Below, in pieces: positions 1 through 5,824 of a stretch of 8,803 nt of DNA. Made by a program: the position numbers and the translations under genes. The notes beneath the pieces are model-generated. The model was not told where the DNA came from and searched no databases. It saw only the letters and a program-made list of their open reading frames with translations. The stretch's first letter is position 1; each line of letters opens with the position of its first letter. The stretch comes from Cytophagaceae bacterium (GTDB taxonomy: Bacteria; Bacteroidota; Bacteroidia; Cytophagales; Cytophagaceae): contig JAGKWN010000143.1 in assembly GCA_021151805.1 (NCBI GenBank), positions 1 to 8,803 on the forward strand. The letters run 5' to 3'.

Positions 1-53
1 TGAATCTGAAAAAAGAATATAAACAGATGCCATAAAAATCTAAGCTCTAAAAC

Positions 54-91
54 AAAAGAGAAACACCGCTTGCGTGATGTTTCTCTTTTTT
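54..91 (+). terminator. Factor-independent transcription terminator, probably bidirectional
   Basis: A perfect 12-bp stem (54-65 pairs with 78-89) encloses a 12-nt loop and is followed by a run of T that continues to 91. The left arm begins with four A, so the minus-strand transcript also ends in a U-rich tract, and the hairpin could act in both directions. No gene is visible before it inside the window, so on the plus strand it most likely ends a gene lying just left of position 1. On the minus strand it could end the transcript of the 547-1158 gene, though more than 450 nt away. Confidence 0.85.
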
Positions 92-546
92 ACCTGTACA
101 GTGGAGAGGCGTGAATGCGAACACTTTTATGGAGCATTTGCTATTATTCAAGTACTTATAAAGCCAGACTGGAACTTAACTTTCAAATTGTTTTTATCAG
201 TAATCTTCAGTTTAAATGATTATGATTATTGAATAAGGTAAATAGCTAATCAAAATGCACACCATTTAGAGAGACAATTTTTGTCTAATTATAAACTGTA
301 CTATTTAGGAAGGTTTACAAGTTATTTCAAATTGCTAAGTTGTTCTTCATATTCCCTTTTAATAAATTGAACAGAACCCTATGATTTTTATACTATGCCA
401 ATAAGCTTGCGCACGACGTTTTGCAGCTAGACAGTATTTTAGCACTAAACTCCATTCCGAGACTGAATTTTTTGCTTGTAAAAATGTATTTGTTAAGCAT
501 GAAATTCCACCTTTTGGTTAGCTTCTGTTATTTCTAGTACTTCTTT
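92..546. other. AT-rich gene-free stretch
   Basis: No convincing reading frame exists on either strand; the longest ATG-started frames are about ten codons. No RNA gene could be recognised. The only structure seen is the 15-bp repeat unit at 416-430 and, just after it, a weak hairpin (TTTAG, CA, CTAAA). The stretch could be the non-coding tail of a cassette-like unit whose gene is the minus-strand frame at 547-1158. Confidence 0.6.
416..430 (+). repeat. Direct repeat copy 1, left of the small membrane-protein gene
   Basis: ACGTTTTGCAGCTAG here matches ACGTTTGGCAGCTAG at 1193-1207 at 14 of 15 positions in the same orientation. The two copies lie on either side of the minus-strand gene at 547-1158, about 780 bp apart. 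Such a pair could mark the ends of an inserted or exchangeable unit, or be two members of a dispersed intergenic repeat family. One window cannot decide between these. Confidence 0.5.
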
Positions 547-1158
547 TCATTCTAAATAGTTTTTATATTTCAAGTATTCTAAAAGTAGTGTCAATTTAGT
601 AAATGCAAAATTTGCTTTTGAATTCATTATTGGATGTGCTTTTTTAGCCCTTTCAATATTAATATCGTTGTCCTTCGCAGGCGAATACCAGCCGTCCCCG
701 TTACCATATAATTGACTTGAACTATATGAGTTAAAGTCGTCAATTGCATCCTTTAGGTCGAGTAGTAAACTGTTAAGTTTTTTATCAGAAGTCGTGTTAC
801 TAATTAGTCCAGCATCTTGCGCAAATTCAATTGCCTTGTGAATAGCTTCTTTTTTGTAACCATACCAACTGTCTTGGTTTTTAATCTCCTCGTGAAAAAT
901 ATCAATATCAAGTGTGTTCAGTAATTTTTTTATTATTTTTTTGTCGCTGCCTTTTGGTTTAAATTCTATTTCTATAAGTTTTTTTGAAAGTAAAAAGAGT
1001 TCGATTGATATTATAATTGTCGAAAATGATAGGGTTGCAATAACCGTTGTTCTCCAGTCTTTATATAAGTCTGGTAATCCAATAGAGTTTGTCAGTAGGT
1101 TAACAAAAATAGGTATTGCAATAAGCCCGAAATACCATTTATTCAATAACTTGTTCAT
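547..1158 (-). CDS. Small two-helix membrane protein of unknown function
   Basis: A 203-residue protein that I do not recognise. The N-terminus carries two hydrophobic segments, roughly residues 8-27 and 38-58, with a short polar loop containing a YKDWR stretch between them. These are probably transmembrane helices or a helical hairpin anchor. The rest, about residues 60-203, is charged and predicted soluble, rich in Lys, Asp and Glu, with a Gly/Asp/Trp patch (YGNGDGWYSP) near residues 151-160. There is no Shine-Dalgarno sequence upstream of the ATG, which is normal for Bacteroidota. The gene is AT-rich, faces away from the restriction-modification operon, and is flanked by a 15-bp direct repeat. 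This resembles small accessory genes in cassette-like chromosomal units. An enzymatic role cannot be read from the sequence; membrane sensor or effector roles are possible but unsupported. Confidence 0.7.
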   Translation of the reverse strand: MNKLLNKWYFGLIAIPIFVNLLTNSIGLPDLYKDWRTTVIATLSFSTIIISIELFLLSKKLIEIEFKPKGSDKKIIKKLLNTLDIDIFHEEIKNQDSWYGYKKEAIHKAIEFAQDAGLISNTTSDKKLNSLLLDLKDAIDDFNSYSSSQLYGNGDGWYSPAKDNDINIERAKKAHPIMNSKANFAFTKLTLLLEYLKYKNYLE

Positions 1159-1185
1159 AGTGTGGTGGGGGCGTCTTTAGCATTT

Positions 1186-1244
1186 AAGGATAACGTTTGG
1201 CAGCTAGCGAAAGTAATCATCGATGATAATATTTAGTTATCCTT
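1186..1244. repeat. Inverted repeat with internal palindrome, overlapping direct repeat copy 2
   Basis: AAGGATAAC at 1186-1194 is the exact reverse complement of GTTATCCTT at 1236-1244, giving a 9-bp stem around a 41-nt interior. The interior holds a perfect 12-bp palindrome, ATCATCGATGAT (1216-1227), and almost all of direct repeat copy 2. The arms end in AAC and begin with GTT, loosely recalling integron recombination sites, but the adjoining bases do not fit the RYYYAAC/GTTRRRY consensus well. There is no T-run, so it is not a standard terminator. It could equally be an operator or a member of an intergenic repeat family. Confidence 0.5.
1193..1207 (+). repeat. Direct repeat copy 2, upstream of the small membrane-protein gene
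   Basis: ACGTTTGGCAGCTAG matches the copy at 416-430 with one mismatch. It lies 35 bp upstream of the minus-strand gene's start codon and inside the inverted repeat at 1186-1244, so it may form part of that gene's promoter region as well as marking the edge of the unit. Confidence 0.5.
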
Positions 1245-1512
1245 TATTCATTAAAAATTATAACTGGAAGTAATTTATGAATGATTCATACTCATAAAAA
1301 TTTCATTGCTATAAAGTTACGTATTTTTTATACTCTATAAAGCTTGAGAAGCAGTAAATGCCCTAAAATCTATTGAGAATGCGACAATTTTATATCAGCT
1401 ATTATAATCTAAGAATACATAGCACCTTTATAGCTTTTTTAACTTCACTATAGCCCTGTAAAAGCAACGTAAATTTCGTATTTTAACCTCCTGAAACGCA
1501 TTTTTATATTAA

Positions 1513-4068
1513 ATGGCAGAGAAAGAAGCAAAAGCACGCATAAAGATCAATAAACTTCTTGAAGAATCGGGGTGGCGGTTTTTTGATACCGATCAGGGTA
1601 AGGCTACGATTAAATTAGAATCTTCTATCAAAATGGAAGAATTGGGAGCAGACTTTGAACACTCTAAAAACGGTTTCATTGATTTTTTGCTGGTTGATGA
1701 AAATCAACATCCAATGCTTGTGTTAGAAGCCAAAAAGGAAAGTCTGCACCCACTTACAGGTAAAGAACAGGCAAGAAATTACGCCCTGGCACAAAAAGTT
1801 AAGTTTGCTATCCTTTCAAACGGAACGCTTCACTATCTATGGAATATTGAAATCGGAAATCCCGAACAGATCCAGGCCTTTCCTACGCTGGAATCTATAA
1901 AGCAATACTATACATTCAATCCGGATCCAATTAAATTAACAGAGGAAGATGTACAGGACGACTATGTTGTATTAACACAGCTCCCAACGTATCAACAAAT
2001 CCCGAAATTCAAAGACGAACATAAAAAGAAGGAGTTAATCTTTAATCTTAAGTTACGCTTTCTACGTTATTATCAGGTTGAAGCAATCAAAGCAGTGCAG
2101 CAATCTGTAAAGAATGGTAATAAACGTTTTCTGCTGGAAATGGCAACCGGAACAGGTAAAACATTAACAGCAGCAGCTATCATCAAATTATTCTATAAAA
2201 CTGGAAATGCCAGACGAATACTATTTCTGGTTGACCGCCTGGAACTGGAAGAACAGGCAAGAAAGGATTTTACAAATTATTTGAAGAATGATATCACTAC
2301 CGTTGTATACAAAGAAAAAAAGAATGATTGGCGCAAGGCCGAAATTGTAGTCACTACAATACAGTCTTTATTAATAAACAACAAATATAAAACCCACTTC
2401 TCTCCGACCGACTTTGATTTGATCATATCTGATGAATCACATCGTTTGCTGGGAGGTGGCAACAGCCGTGCATTGTTTGAATATTTCCTGGGCTATAAGC
2501 TAGGCTTAACTGCCACGCCCAAGGATTATTTAAAACATATTGATACCGATAACCTGGAAGATCCCAGGGAACTTGAAAGACGTATGCTGTTGGATACCTA
2601 TACCACTTTTGGTTGTGAAAGCGGCCAGCCTACGTACCGGTATTCCCTTGAAGATGGTGCAAAGGATGGCTTTTTGCTTCAGCCAACGATTATAGATGCC
2701 CGTACAGACGTAACAACAAAACTATTATCCGAAAAGGGATATGGCGTTATGGTAACGGTTGCCAGCACCGAGCAGGAAGATATCTTAGAAGAAGTCGTTT
2801 ACAAACAAAATCATTTTGAACGCAAATTCTTTTCAGAAGAAACAAACCGGGTACTTTGTAAAACGTTTATTGAGAACGGGCTGAAAGACCCTGTCAGCGG
2901 AGAATTTGGGAAGAGCCTTGTTTTTGCTGTTTCTCAAACGCATGCAGCAAAGCTCACGCAGCTTCTCAACGAATATGCGCATCAGTTCTTTCCGAATAAG
3001 TATCAAAGTGATTTTGCCGTTCAGGTAACATCCAATGTTGCAAACAGCCAGCAGATGACTGTAGATTTCAGCAACGACAAGCTGCTTGGCTTCAGCAATT
3101 TTACAAAAGAGCATGACGTACTGGAATCTTATAAAACAAGCAAGGCCAGGGTTTGTGTAACGGTAGGTATGATGACGACGGGTTGGGATTGCCCGAACAT
3201 TCTTAATCTTGGGTTGATGCGGCCGATTTTTTCTCCTACGGAATTCATCCAGATTAAAGGCAGGGGTACGCGCATTCATACCTTTGAATACACATTCAAA
3301 AATGATCTCGGCGAACAGGAAACTATTGCTGTTAAAAAGAAAACGTTTAAGATCTTTGATTTCTTTGCTACCTGCGAATATTTCGAGGAAAAATATCAAT
3401 ACGATCAGGTCCTGAAATTACCCATACAAACAGATAAAGGGATTGATCTTCCTATAGCGGATGATATCGGTATTCAAGCCAAAAGAAGCGGCTACGAATA
3501 TACAGACAATGACAGGATTTCTACCATGCATGAGCAGATAGTAGATTTTGCAGGCATGAAAGTAGATCGTATGTTTTTTCAGCAGTTTGAAGAAAAGGTA
3601 AAAACAGACCATGAAATAAAACAGCTTATGGAAGCGGGCGACGTGGAAATAGCCACTGCACGGGCCAGAGAGAAATACGACAATAAACCGGATGATTATT
3701 TTGATCTGGAAAAATTACGGAAATCATTAAAACTGGACCGGAAAATAAGCTGGAGAGAGTTACTGGAATTCATTTATTTCGGTAACAAAATAAAAGGAAA
3801 GGATGATCTGCTGGACGATGAATTTGAAAAATTCATCAGCACCACAAATATCTCCGGTGTAGAAGATCTGCAGGGCTTACGCTATTTCTTTTACGCATAT
3901 ATTACTGACCCGACTGTACGGGCGATTATAGACCAGCAGGACTTTACTGAATTATATCACAATCCTTCCTTCAATGCGGAGGACTTTAACCGTGTGAATG
4001 ATGACATGAAACATACAATGCCATCTTACATCAATACCTATGTTCCATTGAACAGATTCATTTCCTAA
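1513..4068 (+). CDS. hsdR: Type I restriction enzyme R subunit (nuclease-translocase)
   Basis: This 851-residue cytoplasmic protein cleaves unmodified DNA after ATP-driven translocation, in complex with methyltransferase and specificity subunits. The N-terminal PD-(D/E)XK nuclease shows D57 (in GFIDF), E72-A-K74, and the QxxxY motif of type I R subunits (Q86, Y90). The SF2 helicase part follows: Walker A ATGTGKT (211-217), DESH (307-310), GLTATP (331-336), a motif V-like GMMTTGWDCP (552-561), and arginine-finger motif QIKGRGTR (580-587). The remainder, roughly 640-851, is helical and fits the C-terminal subunit-binding domain of EcoEI-like R subunits. All catalytic residues checked are intact. 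The start is supported because the KEAKARIKINKLLEESGW opening is characteristic of the family. No Shine-Dalgarno is seen, only A/T-rich leader. It is first in the operon, and the next gene starts 4 nt after its stop. Length suits the shorter EcoEI-type R subunits. Confidence 0.95.
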   Translation: MAEKEAKARIKINKLLEESGWRFFDTDQGKATIKLESSIKMEELGADFEHSKNGFIDFLLVDENQHPMLVLEAKKESLHPLTGKEQARNYALAQKVKFAILSNGTLHYLWNIEIGNPEQIQAFPTLESIKQYYTFNPDPIKLTEEDVQDDYVVLTQLPTYQQIPKFKDEHKKKELIFNLKLRFLRYYQVEAIKAVQQSVKNGNKRFLLEMATGTGKTLTAAAIIKLFYKTGNARRILFLVDRLELEEQARKDFTNYLKNDITTVVYKEKKNDWRKAEIVVTTIQSLLINNKYKTHFSPTDFDLIISDESHRLLGGGNSRALFEYFLGYKLGLTATPKDYLKHIDTDNLEDPRELERRMLLDTYTTFGCESGQPTYRYSLEDGAKDGFLLQPTIIDARTDVTTKLLSEKGYGVMVTVASTEQEDILEEVVYKQNHFERKFFSEETNRVLCKTFIENGLKDPVSGEFGKSLVFAVSQTHAAKLTQLLNEYAHQFFPNKYQSDFAVQVTSNVANSQQMTVDFSNDKLLGFSNFTKEHDVLESYKTSKARVCVTVGMMTTGWDCPNILNLGLMRPIFSPTEFIQIKGRGTRIHTFEYTFKNDLGEQETIAVKKKTFKIFDFFATCEYFEEKYQYDQVLKLPIQTDKGIDLPIADDIGIQAKRSGYEYTDNDRISTMHEQIVDFAGMKVDRMFFQQFEEKVKTDHEIKQLMEAGDVEIATARAREKYDNKPDDYFDLEKLRKSLKLDRKISWRELLEFIYFGNKIKGKDDLLDDEFEKFISTTNISGVEDLQGLRYFFYAYITDPTVRAIIDQQDFTELYHNPSFNAEDFNRVNDDMKHTMPSYINTYVPLNRFIS

Positions 4069-4072
4069 TACA

Positions 4073-5215
4073 ATGAACTTCGATCTATTAGTACATACCA
4101 TTCAGAACACACACAGCACGCTTCAGCAAAGTGCCCTGAAATCCATTAACAGGCAACTTACCATGCGTAACTGGCTTGTTGGTTTTTATATCGTTGAGTT
4201 TGAACAAAAGGGTGAAGACCGCGCAGCTTATGGGGAGAAATTATTGGATGCCTTAGCAGATTCTATTAGTGTAAAAGGTATGGGCGCAAGAAATCTAAAA
4301 CTCTTTCGTCAATTTTACACAACCTATCCGCAAATTGCCCAGGCGCTTTCGGATGAATTAAAAAAATCAGGCTTTACGAATAGTCCAATTCGTCAGTTGC
4401 GGACTGACGAATCACAAAAATATGATAATCAAATAATTACAATTATGCATTCGCTGAATGCACAATTTAAACCGCTTGAATCAACGTTACAGCTAGCACC
4501 AGAAATAATCCTTAACAGTCTTTCATTTACACATCTCGTACATCTTTTTCCAATAACGGATCCACTCAAACGAACGTTTTATGAATTGGAATGCATCAAA
4601 GGCAACTGGAGTGTAAGTGAATTAAAACGGCAGATACATGCGCTTTATTTTGAGCGCAGCGGTCTGAGCAATAATCCGGAAAAACTAAGCCGGATTACAC
4701 AATCATCTTCCGAAGCCTTACTGCCAACCGATATTATTAAATCACCGTTCACATTTGAATTCCTTGGGCTGAAAGCAAAGGATGTGGTATATGAATCGGA
4801 TCTGGAACAACTGTTAATAGACCATTTAGAAGATTTTTTACTGGAACTGGGACACGGATTTTGTTTCGAAGCCAAACAAAAACGCATTACCATCGGAGAT
4901 AAATATTATTTTATTGACCTGGTATTTTATCACCGGATCCTGAAATGCCATGTGCTGATTGATTTAAAAATGAAAGAGGTTGCACATGAACACATCGGGC
5001 AGCTTAAAACCTATATCCAATACTACAAAAAGAACATCATGCAGCCAGGCGATAACCCTCCGGTAGGGTTATTACTGGTTACAGAGAACGATAAGGCATT
5101 GGTTGAATATGCAGTAGCAGATTCCGACCAGCATTTGTTCGTAAGCAAATATGTACTGGAATTGCCAAGTACGAAAGAATTAGAAGCGTTCATCCGCAAA
5201 GAAATAAACAGTTGA
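4073..5215 (+). CDS. YhcG/DUF1016-family PD-(D/E)XK nuclease
   Basis: This 380-residue protein matches the YhcG (DUF1016) family. The N-terminal part (about 15-200) is the family's helical/winged-helix region, including the GMGARNLKLFRQFY stretch (69-82) and the NWSVSELKRQI segment (178-188). The C-terminal part (about 225-375) is a PD-(D/E)XK domain: acidic helix near E241/E244, D282 in YFIDLVFYH, D297-L-K299, then Q310 and Y314 as a QxxxY motif. The catalytic position holds Asp rather than the more common Glu in D-x-K, which the fold tolerates. The family is often found beside type I restriction genes and mobile elements; its biochemical role is not settled. Here it starts 4 nt after hsdR and is probably translationally coupled to it, which points to a role with the restriction complex or as an accessory nuclease. 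Family assignment is firm; function is inference. Confidence 0.9.
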   Translation: MNFDLLVHTIQNTHSTLQQSALKSINRQLTMRNWLVGFYIVEFEQKGEDRAAYGEKLLDALADSISVKGMGARNLKLFRQFYTTYPQIAQALSDELKKSGFTNSPIRQLRTDESQKYDNQIITIMHSLNAQFKPLESTLQLAPEIILNSLSFTHLVHLFPITDPLKRTFYELECIKGNWSVSELKRQIHALYFERSGLSNNPEKLSRITQSSSEALLPTDIIKSPFTFEFLGLKAKDVVYESDLEQLLIDHLEDFLLELGHGFCFEAKQKRITIGDKYYFIDLVFYHRILKCHVLIDLKMKEVAHEHIGQLKTYIQYYKKNIMQPGDNPPVGLLLVTENDKALVEYAVADSDQHLFVSKYVLELPSTKELEAFIRKEINS

Positions 5216-5218
5216 TTG

Positions 5219-5258
5219 TCTGAATCACGGATTATAAGGATGAAAGGATTGCACAGAA
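5219..5258 (+). repeat. Left terminal inverted repeat of the GxxExxY unit
   Basis: The repeat runs right up to the GxxExxY start codon. GGAT recurs three times at 8-9 nt spacing (5229, 5238, 5246). The innermost copy forms an AAAGGA sequence 10 nt before the ATG at 5259, which could serve as a ribosome binding site, so the repeat may double as the translation signal of its own gene. Confidence 0.7.
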
Positions 5259-5648
5259 ATGGAAGCATTAAAATATAAAGACATAACAGAAAAAATAATC
5301 GGAGGGTCATTTGAAGTACATAAATTCCTGGGCAATGGGTTTCAGGAAGTCATCTATCAGCGCGCATTAGCACATGAAATGGGAAAAGCGAATCTTACAT
5401 TTGCGCGTGAAATTGAACAGAACATTTACTATAAAGATCTCGAACAGCCGATAGGTATGCGAAGAGCTGATTTTGTAGTAGAAGGAAAAATTCTGGTTGA
5501 ACTGAAAGCATTAATAAAACTGGAAGATGTACACCTTGCACAAGCGCTGAATTATCTAAAGGCTTACAAACTGGAAATAGGCTTATTAATAAATTTCGGC
5601 GCAAAAAGTTTAGAATTCAGAAGACTGATTCTTTCTCAAAATAAATAG
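5259..5648 (+). CDS. GxxExxY-family PD-(D/E)XK protein
   Basis: This 129-residue protein has the family's name-giving motif at G27, E30 and Y33 (GFQEVIY). It also has a small PD-(D/E)XK core: D71 in RRADFVV, E81-L-K83 and a QxxxY pair (Q95, Y99), ending with the typical LINFG segment (110-114). Length is normal for the family and nothing is truncated. The family is of unknown function and is often multi-copy in Bacteroidota and related bacteria; a nuclease activity is suggested by the fold only. The start ATG is supported by family alignment from memory and by AAAGGA 10 nt upstream. It lies in the same direction as the restriction operon, but inside a unit with terminal inverted repeats, so it is more likely a passenger or selfish gene than a subunit of the restriction enzyme. 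It is probably read through from the hsdR promoter. Confidence 0.9.
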   Translation: MEALKYKDITEKIIGGSFEVHKFLGNGFQEVIYQRALAHEMGKANLTFAREIEQNIYYKDLEQPIGMRRADFVVEGKILVELKALIKLEDVHLAQALNYLKAYKLEIGLLINFGAKSLEFRRLILSQNK

Positions 5649-5674
5649 AATAATGTTGCCTTAGTGACAGATTA

Positions 5675-5776
5675 AAAGGATTCCACAAAGATGGTAACAT
5701 TAACTCTTACATTAATAACAGAAAAATAGTGATGGATTGTTCAGAACATAGAAGACCAATGATGTCCTCGAAAAAA
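5675..5776 (+). pseudogene. Decayed, internally deleted copy of the GxxExxY gene
   Basis: Positions 5675-5726 align without gaps to 5243-5294 of the intact gene and its leader at 39 of 52 bases. This includes the AAAGGATT leader, the ATG (5691) and the codons for Ile-Thr-Glu-Lys. The copied frame reads MVTLTLTLITEK and stops at TAG 5727-5729, apparently after a one-base deletion. Further on, an AGAAGAC-containing stretch (about 5738-5776) weakly resembles the 3' end of the intact gene, so the middle of the gene, about 300 bp, seems to be missing. The 5' match is good; the 3' match is tentative and could be chance. Confidence 0.5.
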
Positions 5777-5816
5777 ATCAGTGTAATCTATTAATCCATT
5801 TAATCCGCGATTCAGA
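5777..5816 (-). repeat. Right terminal inverted repeat of the GxxExxY unit
   Basis: The reverse complement reads TCTGAATCGCGGATTA at its outer end and matches the left repeat at 31 of 40 positions. Its outer edge is 8 nt before the hsdMS start codon, so it supplies the leader of that gene. No Shine-Dalgarno sequence is formed on the hsdMS strand. Confidence 0.7.
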
Positions 5817-5824
5817 ATAAAAGC

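Larger units (their letters stand above)
1159..1512. other. Divergent intergenic region between the membrane-protein gene and hsdR
   Basis: This 354-nt AT-rich gap must hold the promoters of both the minus-strand gene and the plus-strand hsdR operon. No clear match to the Bacteroidota promoter pattern (TTG near -33 with TAnnTTTG near -7) was found. The closest, TAAATTTC at 1470-1477, lacks a good upstream element. The visible structures are the second 15-bp direct repeat (1193-1207), the inverted repeat at 1186-1244 and an internal perfect palindrome at 1216-1227. No short gene is supported here. Confidence 0.6.
5219..5816 (+). mobile_element. Putative GxxExxY-carrying element with terminal inverted repeats
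   Basis: This 598-bp unit lies exactly between the yhcG stop codon (3 nt before) and the hsdMS start codon (8 nt after). Its ends are inverted repeats: TCTGAATCACGGATTA at 5219-5234 against the reverse complement of 5801-5816 matches at 15 of 16 positions, and the similarity extends to 31 of 40. Inside are a complete GxxExxY gene and a decayed partial copy of its start. Removing the unit on paper leaves an 11-nt gap, in line with the 4-nt and 18-nt gaps elsewhere in the operon. No target-site duplication was recognised and no transposase is encoded, so any movement would be in trans or by the encoded nuclease-fold protein itself. That this is a mobile unit is inference; the repeats and layout are seen directly. 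Confidence 0.6.

Noticed and set aside
1..3. TGA at the window start as the stop codon of an upstream gene
   Set aside because: The terminator at 54-91 makes an upstream plus-strand gene likely, but with no preceding codons the frame cannot be judged.
914..1180. 88-codon plus-strand open frame
   Set aside because: It is antisense to the 203-residue membrane-protein gene. The minus frame is longer and has a coherent two-helix plus soluble layout, so it was preferred.
1431..1478. Possible hsdR promoter (TAGCTTTT at 1431 or TAAATTTC at 1470)
   Set aside because: Each differs from the TAnnTTTG pattern and lacks a convincing TTG element about 19-21 bp upstream; in DNA this AT-rich such matches are expected by chance.
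2833..3399. 188-codon minus-strand open frame
   Set aside because: It lies fully inside hsdR, whose domains and motifs are intact; the translation is rich in Cys/Arg and unlike any recognisable family. It is an antisense shadow.
5023..5310. 95-codon minus-strand open frame starting in the GxxExxY leader
   Set aside because: It overlaps the nuclease domain of YhcG and the left inverted repeat; no domain is recognisable in it.
5210..5824. Target-site duplication flanking the GxxExxY unit
   Set aside because: The bases outside the inverted repeats (AGTTGATTG on the left, ATAAAAGC on the right) share no direct repeat longer than two or three bases, so no duplication is claimed.
5649..5824. Gap before hsdMS as a plain intergenic region with its own promoter
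   Set aside because: Almost all of it is accounted for by the decayed gene copy and the right inverted repeat; no promoter-like sequence stands out.
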